Assembly (NCBI GenBank): GCA_037126765.1
Contig: JBBCBC010000062.1
Coordinates: forward strand, 186,001-250,000
Length of the DNA: 64,000 bases
Direction: 5' to 3'
From: Stenogyne calaminthoides
Lineage: Eukaryota; Streptophyta; Magnoliopsida; Lamiales; Lamiaceae
The position numbers and the translations under genes were made by a program. The notes beneath the pieces are model-generated. The model saw only the letters and a program-made list of their open reading frames with translations, searched no databases and was not told where the DNA came from. Positions 23,015 to 36,800 of this stretch are shown here, one piece after another (within the stretch, counting starts at the first letter, position 1; every line of letters begins with the position of its first letter).

Positions 23015-25180
23015 ATGAATTATCTTAGTCAAACTAAACATCAATTTGCATATCGTACAGAAATGACACACCTTGTTTCAAGACCGGGCCAAGGGAAAAA
23101 GTACTGCAACTTTGCATCGATGAAGAAAGACATCATTGATGAAAAGTACGTCGTCTTCAACATCACCTCAGATCCGGAATCGCTGGAAATTCTGGAGTGC
23201 CTTCGAGAGTGTGGACTGGAACGATATTGCTCTACTCATCAGAACATCGTTCACACCCATGAAGCCCTGGAGTTTTTTTACAATCTGCAGAGGGATGAAG
23301 ACAATGATGCTGACCTAATTTCTTCCGTTGGCGGAATGAAAGTTCGAGTGACGAATGACGATCTACAGAGGATATTCGGCTTAACTCGAGGAAGCATCAA
23401 TCCAGAGACCTACACGACTACTGTAGGAGAAAAGGAGTTTCTTGAAGCCGAACTGTTGAGACCAGCAAACAAGGAGAACACGACTAACGTCAAAGCCTCC
23501 TATCTAAAGAGAAAGTATCGCCTTCTTCTTGAAATTGTTCAGAAGGTGATCATGTGCTCAACTTACAGCCTTGATGCGGTCACTTCTTATAAGATAAGTG
23601 TCATGGCTGCAATAATCAAGTAGGCTTCAGACATCGATTGGTTGGGTATGGTCAAAACAAGAGTGAGAAAAGACTCCGGGAAGTTCAAGCTGACCCAGAG
23701 CAATGAAGTGTGCTTATCTTCGAAGTGCTCATTCATACACAAAATCTCTATCATTCTGTCAGATAAGCTGCCACAGAATTATGAATGGAACGAGAATGGA
23801 GCGAAGGTTTACCAAGCAAAGCACAAGGCCATACTGGGCAAGGATGAGTCCCTACCTGGACAAGCTGATGAAGATCCGACTCCTTATGTGCCCAAACCCA
23901 AGGGAGAAAAGAAAGGAAAAGATAAGGCAACTGCATCGTCTGAAGTGCAGGAAAAGGCCATTCCAGAGAAGAGGATGAAGAGGAAGGATCTGGCCAAGAA
24001 ACCAGATGCTCAGTGGAAACATCAGAAGAGAGTCTCATCTCCTCTGAAGACTGCTCCAAGTTCTGCCAAGCCAGCCAGCAGAACGGAGGATCTGATGCAA
24101 GAAGAATCAGAAGAGGAGATAGCAGTCCGCTCTGAGCCAACTATCAGAGAAGTAAGGGAAGAACAGATGATCGCAGCAGAAGGAGAGAAATCTGTCAGAT
24201 TGACAGAAGTGGAGCGATCTGAGGAAGAATCACCATCTGATTCTCTGCCTCTAACCAAGATCTTCCAGAGAGCAAGGTCGCCAACGCCCACTTCCAAATC
24301 ACCATCACCCTCTCCTCAAAAATCATCACCTCCACCCTCTCCCTATAAAACCTTCTCACCCTCACCCTCACCTCTCAGAACAACATCTCCCACACCACCA
24401 ATCAATGAACCCGTTCAGGAAACTGAACACCCTCAATACGCTAAAAATGAACCTGAACTACAAATATCCAAATCCCCGATCCAGTCTCAAGAACCTGAGA
24501 GATCCGACGAACGTGTGTCTATCTCTCATAATCCCTTCAACACCAGAACAGTACTTGCTTCACCTACTCTAGAGAGCCCCATCATAAGGATAATGAAGCA
24601 ACAGATCAAAGAGTATCTGCTGGATCTATGCCCCAAATTGGATCAACATCCTGGCATCCAGCAACAGATAGAGGAGACAGTGTTCTGGAGGGATATCAGA
24701 CTAAAGAGCATTGAAGAACTTCTGATTCTAATGACAACTCTGGGATCAGATTTCTTTGTAAACTTGGAGTTAAAATGTCTACACAATGCTGGGATTGAAA
24801 GTGTTGTTGAATTGACATCTGACGATGATATCAGATGGCTGATTCACGAAAGGTTCGGAATTGCTGATAACAGGGAGGAAACAGTTCAACCTCCTACAGA
24901 TCATGAGGGAGCTGCCGATGAACCAAGAATGGGTGTTACAGATGAGACCCAATTTGGCAAGGCTTCAACATCTGAACAGACTGCTACGATGAGCTCTGAT
25001 ACACTAGATCGTCACTCTCAGAAGATTCAGGATGGGATCAAGACTGCATTTGAAGATAAATTCGCAGTGCTCACAGCAGATCTGATGAAGCGGTTTGAAG
25101 ATGAGCAAGTGAAACTAGTTGACAAGGAACGAAGTCACACAGTCGGGATGCACAATGCCATCCTTGCTGAAGTAATGTAA
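23015..25180 (+). pseudogene. Accessory reading frame of D, proximal part (env position), one internal TAG
   Basis: One frame runs 722 codons with a single TAG at 23621 and stops with TAA at 25178. The first ATG is 23015; ATG 23063 is an alternative. Residues 1-200 form a folded-looking domain with EALEFFYNLQRD and DDLQRIFGLTRG; I think it resembles plant transposon accessory domains, but weakly. After the TAG come a Lys/Glu-rich segment, a Pro/Ser-rich tract (about 24280-24410, repeated SPSPS and SPPPSP) and a Glu-rich helical C-terminus. No signal peptide or membrane span is visible, unlike a classic envelope. The position after RNase H equals that of the env-like gene of Sireviruses. Function is unknown. 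Confidence 0.6.
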
Positions 25181-26564
25181 CTAGTATATCCTCTTGCTGA
25201 GAAGCTCAAGCTCCAGTCTGACAAACTCACAGTTCAGACAGAGATGCTCAATCAGACACAGGTACTTTTGGAGAGTGTCTGGGCATCCTTGGACAAGACC
25301 AACAACCACTTAGATATGGGTTGGAAACATTTTCTAGCTTCTACGAATCAAGCAAGACAGAGATCGAAATCGCTCTCGACGCTTTTCACGCCTTCACCTT
25401 CGCCACAGCTCAGATCACTCCTCTTGTTGTCGAGGAACTCGAGAGAGAGATCTCACGACAATTAACAAACCAACCAAGAAGATGTCCAACCTCTTTGATG
25501 CAACCAAAAAAGGGGGAAGGAAAAGATTCGAAAAGAGTCCAAGAAAAAGAGAATACGTAAAAAAAATGACTCAAGAAAAAGAGAAGGAAGAAAAACAGAC
25601 TCCCACGCTTGGTAAAATTTTCATCTCTACCAAAAACCATCAGATCGACTTGCAACCCACTCCATCTACCGATCTCGTTGTTTTAATGAAAGAAACCGTG
25701 GAGCAACACAAGAAAGAGATCGCCGAAAGCGTAAAAATGCTCTTTTCGTGAGGTTACCGCCAGAGTCGACAAGATTGAAGACTTTTCCTCGCTTAAATCC
25801 GTAAAAAAGAATGGAAATCGATGATCGTGCCAAGAGCCTTGAACTCGCTAAGAAATTAGCTGAAGAAGACGAACAAGATGAACCTGAGCAAACTCTGAGG
25901 AGGAAGAAAGGCAAAGGCAAGATGATGAAAGCAAATGCGGAAGATCAGAGACAAGGCCAGCTATTCTCCACCAAAAGCCAGATGACTCCTGAACAAGTTC
26001 AAGAGCAGACAAGACTGAGAATAAGAGAGGCCGCAATCAAGAAGCGTAAGTTAGCAGAGGCAAAGGGATCAACATCGCTACATCCGAAGGAAAAGGAAGA
26101 ACGAAGTTGCAGCAGAGGAGATTGCTTGGGAGAAGAATGCCCTTCCGGCACCTGTTAAAGGCATCCTCTGTGCACGACAAGATTTGCTTCCAGAATGGGA
26201 TCAAATCAGAGGAGAATGGTTATGTGACGTCTACATCCTGGAGAAGATTCCAATTCATCAAGATCGATCGAAAATGATGATGAATTCGGAATCGGTTAGA
26301 AACAAAGTAACCGCACTTCTACCGCATAAAGGATGAAAGAAGGCAAGATCATGTCACTTATACCGTAAGCTCCACCCTTTGAACCACTTCTTCCACCTTT
26401 TCGCCCGCATAAACAAACTAGATCCTGTTAAATTCAAGAATATCTACTATGGACTTGCTGAAAAAGGAGGAATCCATAGAAAAGAAGATCTGAACAAGCT
26501 AATGCAAAGGATGTACAGGATGTTTGGCATCCCCAAAGAACTGCAAATGTTCAAGTACACCTGA
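25181..26564 (+). pseudogene. Accessory reading frame of D, distal part, frameshifted
   Basis: After the TAA the same frame continues open from 25181 to about 25320, then shifts twice. Readable pieces are a helical segment (25321-25480, KTEIEIALDAFHAF), a Lys-rich segment (25482-25751), a charged coiled-coil (25811-26158, KSLELAKKLAEEDEQDEPEQ) and a C-terminal piece (26379-26564, NKLDPVKFKNIYYGLAEKGG) that ends TGA. Together with the proximal part this was a frame of roughly 1,150-1,200 codons. The charged helices suggest a structural or scaffold protein; that is inference. Confidence 0.5.
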
Positions 26565-26781
26565 AGAAGACAACTTGGAATCAGATGATAGGTACGCTTT
26601 TCATGTATACTACAATGCACACACCTATCTGAATGAAATTTTACATCTCACTGATTCTAAGACAACATCTCATTGTCTTCTGAGGTATGTACCATTTGCA
26701 TCATCTACATTTCCATTCATGGTATCTGTTTTTCTGATTAAGTTTGTTTAAGTGTTTTGGTTCCATCAAAAAGGGGGAAAT
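26565..26781 (+). promoter_or_regulatory. 3' untranslated region and polypurine tract of D
   Basis: No gene. The polypurine tract aaaaagggggaaat (26768-26781) abuts the 3' LTR and primes plus-strand DNA. Nearly the same tract precedes the B 3' LTR (49944-49958). Confidence 0.85.
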
Positions 26782-28636
26782 TGTTGGGAAATATGTAACC
26801 TAGTTTTGATGGAAGTTCCAAAACAGGTTGTAATAGGACCAGTCAGACCTGTTAGCTGACTGATGACTTATAATCAGATTAAGATGACCAGCTGAAATGT
26901 ATAGATAGCTGAAGTAAAAGATAGGTCACATATTGAGGGGGAACTCAATAATTATAGGTCAGGTCGAAATATCAGATGACCCAGTTAAGGTCAGATGATC
27001 AGAAGACTAAGCGCAAATCAGAACACAAGAATTCAGAAGATCAGGTGAAGACAAGAAGACACTAAAGACTCAGATGAACCTGAAGACTCAGATGAAGATG
27101 AAGACTCAGATAAACACTAAAGACTCAGATGAACCTGAAGACTCAGATAAGTCTGAAGACTCAGCAACAAACCTGAAGACTCAGTACGACTGAATACACT
27201 GAGGCTCAGAGACACCTAAAGATCAAAAGACCTGAAGACCTACATTCAACAGAGTCTGCATATTGAAGCTAAGACAATGTGCATCTGAAGACTCAATCAA
27301 GGTAGACTGATCAGTTACCTGATCAAATCAGCTCACACCTGGTGACAATCAAAATGATACACCAGACAAGCGAATCTTCTACAAAAGGAATATCAATCGT
27401 CTAACGGACAAATTCCTTAAGTACCACCTCGCGAAGCCAAGAAGAAAGCGACACGTGTACAAAAAGAGCTGACATTGCGGGATACGACGCTGCGGAAAAA
27501 AACGGCGCTAAATATGCCTACGGCCACGCCGATAATCGGACCACGTCACAATCATATCCTACAACATACCTAATATAGCCCAAAATTCAAATCGCTCTCC
27601 AACGGCTCTTTGATTTCGAGGTCTATAAAATGGGATCGATCTTCATTTTGAATAAAAAGGACCAACAGAGGTAAAACGCAAGAACCAACGAGTGAGAACA
27701 AGCAAAAGAAGCTAAAGCTACAGCAAAATCTCCGTTCAAAGAACACTACATTTGAAGATTATTCTTAGAGTGTTCATCCCATTAGTTCTTAGCAAGAAAT
27801 CCTACCCACTAGCATTTTGGCTACCTAAAGCATCAGGATAGATTTCCAGTTGGAACCCTCAATCATTCTTTACCCAAATGCAAGTTAGGTTAAGTCTGTA
27901 GAGTGAGAACTCATTAAACATCTCGGCTATCCTTTATAAGGATATAAGTCCCGCTGGTTACGTTTGTAGAGTGGGAACTCGATAAACATCTCGGCCATCC
28001 TGAAAAGGATAAAAGTCCCGTAGGTTAAGCTTGAGTGGGAACTCGGTAAACATCTCGGCCATCTTGAAAAGGATATAAGTCCCGCAGGTTAAGTTTGTAA
28101 GAGTGAGAACTCGGTAAACATCTCGGCCATCCTGAAAAGGATATAAGTCCTGCAGGTTAAAGTAGGTTAAGGTTCCCCTTTGTTAAGGGAAGAGTGGACG
28201 TAGGACGGGTTTCGTCTGAACCACTATAAAAAGTCTTGTGTGCATTTACTTGCTTTCTTATTACTTTACACAAGTCACACAACTGAGTTTTAAACAACAT
28301 ACATATTCTAAGTTAATCTCAGTTTGCACCAAGCAACTGGTCTGATCAGATTGACACCTTAGTCAACTGGTTGAAAACTTACTTCAGAATCAGATTGATA
28401 AAACTGGTTTTTCACACGGGTAAAAACAAGCTTCCTCACCATTCAGTTAAACTGACAGATATCAAGCTGATCTGCCTTCAGGCACTCAGTAAGATTGAAC
28501 ATCAGTCTAAACTAATACACTAGCACTCTGATCGGGTAATCTGCAGTTCACACCTGATCCGCACGAAAAGTTTTAGAAGTCTATTCACCCCTTCCCTCTA
28601 GACTTCCACCCTCACAAAACCCGTTCGGGGCCTACA
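26782..28636 (+). repeat. D 3' LTR
   Basis: 1855 bp, TGTTGGGAAATATGTAACC to CCTACA. It differs from the 5' LTR by scattered single bases (for example gaccag for gatcat near its start), and it also has the hairpin array. It is followed by gtact, the right target-site duplication. Confidence 0.94.
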
Positions 28637-28641
28637 GTACT

Positions 28642-29800
28642 AATGTTGAACCGTTCCTTAACCGAGGACAAAAGATATTAATTAATGGAAAGCTATTTCA
28701 GTGGCTTGAATTAATTAATGGGCTAGATAATATTAAACACGGGAAATAATAACCGGGAGCCATATTGACTGTAATATGGGTTAAGATGGATAGTGCAATA
28801 TTAATTATGTAGTGGGATTAATTAATATTTATGGGCTTGAATAATATTGTGGCTCAATATTGATAATTCAAGATCCATTGGAAGGTCCAATCTTAATTCT
28901 CCTAAAGGCCCCCTAAGTAGCCCAACATAAAGTCCAATAACTGAAAAAGGTGTTTAAAATAAAATAAATATTGTTGCCTTATTTTTTCCATGTTTTTCGA
29001 AATTTATGGATATAAAGGGGAGAAAGATTTTCTTTGAATTTTGTTATGGAATGAAGATATGAATTCTTGGAATACAAGATTATCTCATTAAATTCAAGAA
29101 ATCTCCCACTTGGTTATCCATAGGGAAATTTTCAAAAATTTTGATAATTAAGGGAAATAAAGATTTTCTTGGTTTTCTTGAAAAGATATTATGGGAGATA
29201 TGTATTTCTTGAAATACAAGAATATCTCATAAATTCAAGAAGATCCAAATCTTGGATTCTTGCCCCATAATTTTCGAAATTAATCCATAACAAAGAGTAG
29301 GTGGGATTTTGTGGAATATTATAATTATGGGAAAAGAATATAAGAGATATATTCAAGATTTTCCCACATTGTTTTTGCCCTAAAAATTCGACCACCTCCA
29401 CTCTCTAAATAGGGGATGACTCTTTCATTCCCAAGTACAATTCCATGTGCTGGAAAAATTAGCAAATCTACAAAGGTGGTGCAACATAATTTATTTTCCT
29501 TTTGTTAATTGTTCGCAAGTGTCCTACCACCGGATAGTCGAGCAAGGATTAAGGGAATACTTGGGAAGTTCTTTTGGTGTGTCTAATAAACAAAACCGTT
29601 GCCATCCCAAGAGGTACATTCACGTAAACTCGTAGAATTCAGCATGCGTAGGATTCACGTGATTTAATTATATGCATGATTTGTTGTTGGATTATTATTT
29701 GAATTAATATAGGATTAATTCATGCTAGTAATAATTATAAGAATTAAATTTGTATTTAAATATTCACCCCGAATGGATCTGTGCAACTTATTCCCCAACA
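28642..29800 (+). repeat. A2 5' LTR, segment downstream of the D insertion
   Basis: It resumes at aatgttgaaccgttcc and ends CCCCAACA at 29800. Joined to 12317-12971 it equals the A2 3' LTR in layout and near-equal length (1814 versus 1839 bp). Confidence 0.92.
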
Positions 29801-29954
29801 ACTGGTATCAGAGCCACGGTTTCGGGCTTGGAATTTTTTAAATTGTAATTTAATTCGTTGTCATTAAATTTGAAATTGGATAGTAGAATTGCTAGATCTT
29901 TTTTGCAGGTATCCAATTGTCATGGAATTTAATGTGTTTATTTATGCATGCATA
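29801..29954 (+). promoter_or_regulatory. Primer-binding site and start of the A2 leader
   Basis: The PBS tggtatcagagc is at 29803-29814, two bases after the LTR. The leader follows until gcata (29950-29954), the left target-site duplication of A3, and continues at 38971. Confidence 0.88.
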
Positions 29955-31792
29955 TGTTGGGATTATACTGAAAAGTATGCTTTTTACTTTGTATAATCGA
30001 AACTGAATTTTCAGACTTATTTACTGAAATAAATTGTTTATCACTGATGCTTTAAATATGATTGAATGTTACATATATTTACTGCATAACTGTTCAATAA
30101 TTCGTACGTGTTACACTGTAGTTAATTTAGTGATACCCGATCACAGAAGATTAAATTAACAGTCCCTTGTAACTATAAGTACGCCATTCACGACCTAGAT
30201 GGAAATGAACAACCATCGCGAAAGGTTGAGGTGTAAGGCTCAGATTGGTTTGTCTTGACCAAGAGATTACACTAGTGCATGACTGATGCGCTGAATAGGA
30301 CCTACAGGAGGATAAATTCTTCAGAACTGAACAAGGAAGAATTAGACCTCAGTGGTTCGTTGTTTCTTAACCTTCGTCCCTTAAATAGGATCACGTGGGA
30401 TTGGTAACTATTGCTTTGACTTATCATGGGTAGCGAATCAGAGAGAGATTCAATACTTTTTATCTTGGGCAATATTATTGGTCACATGTGATTGCTAAGA
30501 TTTAATACGAAGAATCGTGTGCAAGTACGCTTGCTGATTTGCCCTCGAGGTTCATAAGTTTTATCATACCAAATCTTGCAAGTGAAATTAGTTTCCTATG
30601 GATAATAATGTTGAACCGTTCCTCGACCAAGGACAAAAGATATTAATTAACGGAAAGCTATTTCAGTGGCTTGAATTAATTAATGGGCTAGATAATCTTA
30701 AACACGGGAAATAATGACCGGGAGCCATATTGACTGTAATATGGGTTAAGATGGATGGTGCAATATTAATTATGTAGTGGGATTAATTAATATTTATGGG
30801 CTTGAATTATATTGTGGCTCAATATTAGATATTCAAGATCCATTAGAAGGTCCAATCTTAATTCTCCTAAAGGCCCCCTGAGTAGCCCAACATATAGTCC
30901 AATAACTGAAAAGGTGATTAAAATAAAATAAATATTGTTGCTTATATTTCCTCTAAATTTTCGAAATTTATGGATAAAAGAGAGAGAAAGATTTTCTTTG
31001 AATTTTGTTATGGAATGAAGATATGTATTCTTGGAATACAAGATTATCTCATTAAATTCAAGAAATCTCCCACTTGGTTATTCATAGTGATATTTCGAAA
31101 TTTTTGAAAATAGAGGGCAAGAAAGATTTTCTTGATTTTCTTGAAAAGATATTATGGAAGATATGTATTTCTTGAAATACAAGAATATCTCATAAATTCA
31201 AGAAGATCCAAATCTTGGATTCTTGCACACTGTATTTTTCAAAAATAATGCCATATTATAGAGGAGGTGGAATTTTGTGGAATATTTTAATTATGGGAAA
31301 AAGAATATAAGGGATATATTCAAGATTTCTTGGTGACCAAGAAAAGTCTTTTCCCACATTGAAATATCACTAAAATTTCGACCACTCTCTCACCTATAAA
31401 TAGGGGATGATTAGTTCATTCCCAAGTACAATTCCATGTGCTGGAAATATTAGCAAATCCACATAAGTGGTGCAACAAAGTTTATTTTTTCCTTTTGTTA
31501 ATTGTTCGCGAGTATCCTTCCACCGGATTGTCGAGCAAGGGCTAAGGAATACTTGGGAAGTCCTTTTGGTTAGTCCATCCGACCAAAGCCACTTTGCCCC
31601 GAGAGGTACGCGCTCACGTAAACCCCGTAGATTCCGCATCGTATGTTTTACGTGGCTTTTTATATGCATGATATGTTGTTGCAATTATTATTTGAATTAA
31701 TATAGGATTAATTCATGCTAGTAATAATTAATGAATTAAATTTGTATTTAAATATTCACCCGCAATAGATATGTGCAACTCATTCCCCAACA
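29955..31792 (+). repeat. A3 5' LTR
   Basis: TGTTGGGATTATACTG to CCCCAACA, 1838 bp, TATA box tataaatagg at about 31395. The following PBS is damaged (atcatatcgagcc where A2 has actggtatcagagcc). Confidence 0.92.
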
Positions 31793-33265
31793 ATCATATC
31801 GAGCCACCGTTTTGCTCAATTTTTTAAATTGTAATTTAATTAAATGGACATTAAATTTGAAATTGGATAGTAGAGTCATTAGATCTGTTTTTTGCGTATC
31901 CAATTGTCATGGATTTTAATGTTTTATTTTGCATGCATATAAACCGTGGTGTTTTTTAATTCGATTCGTTCGGATTTGTTTTTACCTCGTGAGAAAAATC
32001 CACGAGTAGACTAGGATTTGTTTGATTTGATCAATGTAATAGACTAGTCTAGATCTAGGTTTATTTATTTTTGTAAATAAATTGTAACCCGGATCGGGAA
32101 CGAAAAGACGAAAGAATTAAAGGACAAAATCCAGAATCAGCGAGGGCGGCGGCGCCGCTACCCGGCATCGATGGGCGCAGGCGCAGGCCGGGCGCCGAAT
32201 GAAACCTGAGGGCACGCCAAGACGGGCGGTGCGCGCTCCAGCCGAGCGGATGGGGGGAGTTACGGCGGCGCTACAGGGCTTGGCGAGACGCCTTGGCCGC
32301 CGGTCAGCGGCGGCGAACGATGCGATCGCCGCCGAGAATCGCTGACTCGCCGACACCGCGGCCGAGGCATCTGGCGCGGGCTCGCCGCGGGCCGAAGCGC
32401 CGAGAAATCGCCCTGTCGGGCCAAGTGGCTGCCCAGATCTTGGCGCGTGCATCCATTGCGAGCTGCTTGGCGTGGCGGTTCGAGACGAAGTATTTTTTCG
32501 AGACGAAGTATTTTTTCGAGACGAACGAGTGGGAGAAATTCGAGACGTGTTTCTTCAAGATCAGACCAAGAAAAATCAAACCACGACAATTGGATAATTA
32601 GTGCCCAATATGTTTTTTTTTTTTTTTTTGCTTGATTTATTTGTATTATCTTATGCTTTATTTAATTTGTTTAAATGTGTTGGCATGAGGGTTGCCAAAT
32701 GGAAAAATCTCAACTTCAAAATTACTAAGTATGTTTAAATAATAAATTGACAATTTTATTCCGGATAATAAAATTGAATTAATTTTGACTTCCATGATTT
32801 ATTTATTTGTGAATTCTTTTGGAGAAATTCCCCCCACGGGACGTTCAAAAGATAGATTTCACATGAATGAATTCCAAACGGATGATTGTGGGTTATTACT
32901 AGTGGCGACGATGACCCTCCCAACGAGGCTCGATCATAGCGAAATAGTAATCCTGTATTTAATCATGGTTATTACTTAGGTATAAAATTGATATGCATAT
33001 ACTTCCCCGAAGTCCCTGTCAATTTTATATTGGTCAAGTGGGAGCCAACTATTAATCTGGATATTAAAGGTTTGTAACTGTTCTTGTTTGTAACCTACTT
33101 GAATGTGTTTAAATAATGACCCACCCCACGTGGCTTATTTAAACTGTTTTGAGATGTTGGCTGATGCATGTTCATATTTTTTTTTGAGATTTTAAATATG
33201 ATGAATGTGATCGAACCTTGTGATATACTTGTGCTATTGCATATAGTTGTTTATTTCAGTTCAGC
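31793..33265 (+). other. A3 leader with GC-rich block (32120-32470)
   Basis: Untranslated leader aligned with those of A1, A2 and A6. The GC-rich block has a theme of gcgagacgcc and cgtggcg like A1 but differs in most positions. A direct repeat (gagacgaagtattttttc, twice) lies at 32490-32525. Frames across the block are not conserved and are not called. Confidence 0.65.
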
Positions 33266-33870
33266 ATGTCGTTACCTTTTAATCCACTGTTATTATACTT
33301 AAAGTCAATACGATATGGAAACTATAATGATTGGAAAATTATAATTGTCCTAACTGCACAAAAGCACAAGTGGATTTTGACACACAAAAATCAGATGAGC
33401 CAACTGACGAGTCAAAACATGCGGGACTCGTCAGATCACCTTGCTAGAGATGTCGTCGCTGAAATGGTGGAGGAAAACCCGTAAGGGATTACGTTCTCAA
33501 AATAGATGGCCCATCTGAACAAACTTGAGATTTTGAGTGCAGATTATGATCTGGAGACTCAGATGAATTTGGTACTTCACTCTCTGCCCAAAAAGTTTTT
33601 GAGCATTTTGTCCTCGCTAGCTAATTTGCTGCAAGCTTTTGGTCTCGACAGAAATGATGAAGAGGCACCAAACTCAAGCTTTGACGGCAAGTGGTCCGTC
33701 TTCATTTTCTAGGCCAAGGGTAGGCAAGATAAAGAAGAAGACCAAAGGCCATAAGCAATAAAACTCAACTGTTGCCAAGGGCAATGGTAAGATGGAGGTC
33801 TTGCCTGTTCCAACCCCAAAAGGGAAGGAAATAAAGGTAATTCTCACACACTAGTTGTTGAAACTTGTTT
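33266..33870 (+). pseudogene. Decayed gag of A3
   Basis: It starts MSLPFNPLLLYLKS at ATG 33266 and stays open for 72 codons. It then stops and continues in other frames to a damaged zinc-knuckle region (gatggaggtcttgcctg, near 33790), where most of the Cys codons are gone. It is about 500 bp shorter than the gag part of A2, as in A1. Confidence 0.75.
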
Positions 33871-33885
33871 AGCGGCGTATACTTC

Positions 33886-36800
33886 TCATTCGTGGGTGGT
33901 TGATACGAGATCCACTAATCATGTTGGCTTCACGGGTTCTAAATGATCCGGCAACGTAGTGGGAGTGAGATCCTCATCACACCGGGCAACGCGTTTAAAA
34001 GTAGAAGACATTGCAATGCTACGTAAGTGGCGATATTGCAATGCTACGATAGTAACGATTATTGCAATACTACGCAAGTAGCGAGACATTGCAATGCTAC
34101 ATGAGTAGTTTGTAAAAAGCGATGGAGAAGTGCACCTATCTTTTGAAGATAAAGTTTTTTTTTAGATTATCTTTATGTTCCCAGTTTTAGAAAGAATTCA
34201 CTTTCAGTTTCTAAAATTCGATTAAAGGACACTAAGTTTCTTCTAATAAGAATGACATCATTTTTTAAATGATGAGTGTATCTGTTACGGGACATTGATG
34301 GAAAATCTCTATACAATTAACTGTGCACACCACTCATGAAATGCATCCTATAACACATCAACTATTTCCGACAAAAGAAAGCGTGAACGAAATACTTCTT
34401 TGGCATCTAAGATTAGGTCATATAAATCCAAAGAGGATCCAAAGGTTGGTGAAAGATGGTTCACTGGAGCGTCTCCAAGTTGAACAAATCCCAACCTGCG
34501 AATCATGTTTGGAGGGTAAAATGACCAAGAGGGCATTTGGAGCCAAGTGGAAGAGGGCCAAAGAAGTGTTAGAGATCGTTCACACAGATGTATGTAGTCC
34601 AATGTCAACCAAAGCAAGAGGAGGTTATGAATAATTTTATTGAATATTACTTATGGTACATTTTCCTTATGAAGCATGAATCTGAGACCTTTGAGAAATT
34701 CTAAGAATTTAAGGCTCAAGCAGAGAATCATATGGAAAAACGTATCAAGTCTCTACGATCTGATCGTGGAGGCGAATATCTCAGCGATGAGTTTTTGAAC
34801 TACTTATCTGATGAAGAGATTGTATCCCAGCTCACTGCACCCGGAACCCCTCAACAAAACGGGGTTTGCAGAGCGAAGCAACATAATTCTTTTGGAAATG
34901 GTTAGATCAATGATGAGTTATACGGATCTTCCCGAAGTCGCTTAAGGGTCATACCTTGGAAAACAAATGACTTACATTACGAACTTGGTGCTATCCATAT
35001 CGGTTCCCAAAACTCCCAAAGAATTGTGGACCGGGTGCAAGCCTAGTATGAGACACATGAGAACTTTGGGGTGTCCGGCCTACGTGTTGGACAAGGAAAC
35101 CGGTAATTTGGATCCTAGATCGTAATTAAAAAAATTTGTAGGATACCCCGAGGAACAAAAGGGTGTATGTTCTATAGTCCCAAGATCAAAAGGTGGTCAT
35201 CCGCACCCACTTTAGATTTTTTGAAGAAGACTATATGGACCAAAGAAAACCCGTAAGTGAGATTACCTTAAATGAGCTTAGAGGGCAAACCTCGGTACGA
35301 TCGTATTAGATGATATACCAAACGATACGTTTTCTGGCAACCGAGCCTCGTTATAGTGGGAGGGTTGTTAGGAGGCGGCCGAGAGATTAATGGGAATAGG
35401 AGAGTCCTCGAACTTGATTCCCTAATCGCACTCCATGGACATATGACGAGGCACTCCAAGATAAGGATCTGATTCTTGGCAAAACAAAGAATGAAAGCCG
35501 AAGTGGGTTCTATATTTCATAATAGAGTGTGGGAGCTAGTCGAACCACTTAATGGGGTCAAACCCATTAAGATGCAAGTGGGTATATAAGAGGAAAAGAG
35601 GATCGGACGGGAAGGTTGAAACCTTTAAAGCAAGACTAATGGCGAAAGGTTATACTCAGAAAGAAAGGGATCGATTATGAGGAAACTTTTTTCGCCCGTA
35701 GCCATGCTTAAGTCCATCCGTATTCTCTTATCGACTGCTGCGCACTTCGACCTTGAAATCTAGCAAATAGATGTCAAGACAGCTTTCCTTACCGGAAGTC
35801 TTGATAAAGAGATCTATGTTCAACAACACCAAGGTTTCATTGAAACAAGCCAAGAACACCTAGTTTGTAAGCTCAAGAGGTCCATTTACGGACTCAAACA
35901 GGCATCCAGAGCTTGGAACCAAAGTTTTGATCATGTTGTAAAGTCTTATGGGGTTGATCAAAATGGGGTTTTTGAAAGTTGTGTGTATAAAAAGCGTGTC
36001 GTAACTGCATTGGTATTCTTAGTACAATACGTAGATGACATTGTTATCATCGGGAATGATGTGAAGGTGTGATCAGACGTAAGGGCATGTTTTTCAAAAC
36101 AGTTTGATATGAAAGACTTAGGAAAGTTATTACATCCTTGGGATCAAGATTACTCGAGATCGCAAGAAAAGGATGATCGGGTTATCGCAAGTATTCATAC
36201 ATAGACACTGGTTTTGAAAAGATTCAGCAAGCAAGATTCCAAGAAATGATTCGTACCTTTCAGACTTGGAATCCATCTATCCAAGAAAATGTTCCCTAAG
36301 ACGAAAAATGAGATAGATGACATGAAAGGCATTCCCTGTGCTTCGGCTGTCGGAAACCTTATGTATGCAATGCTGTGAACGAGAGCGGATATCTGCTTTG
36401 CCGTAGGCATGGTAGCAAGATATCAAAGTAACCCAGGGAAAGCAAATTGGAAGACAGTTAAAAATCATTCTGAAGTGTCTGAAAAGAACTCGGGATAGAA
36501 TGTTGATTTATCAGTCAGATACTCCAATCCCCATCGGCTACACGGACTCGGATTTCTAATCGATTTAGATTCGAAATTATCTCGCCTCGCCAGTGTGTTT
36601 CCATTTGGGAAGTGTAGCCATCAAATGGACGAAAGTGAAAGCGTAAATGCATCACCGACTCAACCATGGAAGTCGGGTAAGTAGGCTGCTTGTGAAAAGG
36701 AAAGAACCGATTGGGCTCTAGATCTTCTTAGTGGACTTGGATGGTGTTACGAATTTGTCTAGCAATATCTCGCTAGGGGCGGTTGCAAATTCAAGAGAAC

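Larger units (their letters stand above)
12972..28636 (+). mobile_element. Sirevirus-like Ty1/Copia retrotransposon (D), 15.7 kb with accessory genes
   Basis: LTRs of 1856 and 1855 bp begin TGTTGGGAAATATGTAAC and end CCTACA. The flanks gtaat (12967-12971) and gtact (28637-28641) form a 5-bp duplication with one difference. Order: LTR, PBS, gag, protease, integrase, RT, RNase H, extra region, polypurine tract, LTR. Sirevirus traits are the long gag with a coiled-coil tail and an LCLMA-type motif, the YVDDIIFGS RT box, RNase H ending in a KADILTKPL block, and long additional DNA after pol. In Sireviruses an env-like frame can occupy this position. The two LTRs show few differences where I compared them, so the insertion is young, yet the coding frames carry many breaks. 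Confidence 0.9.

Noticed and set aside
24022..24297. Minus-strand frames opposite the accessory gene
   Set aside because: They are shadows of the Ser/Pro/Glu-rich plus-strand frame.
23015..26564. A true retroviral-type envelope gene
   Set aside because: The position fits, but no signal peptide, transmembrane helix or cleavage site is visible.
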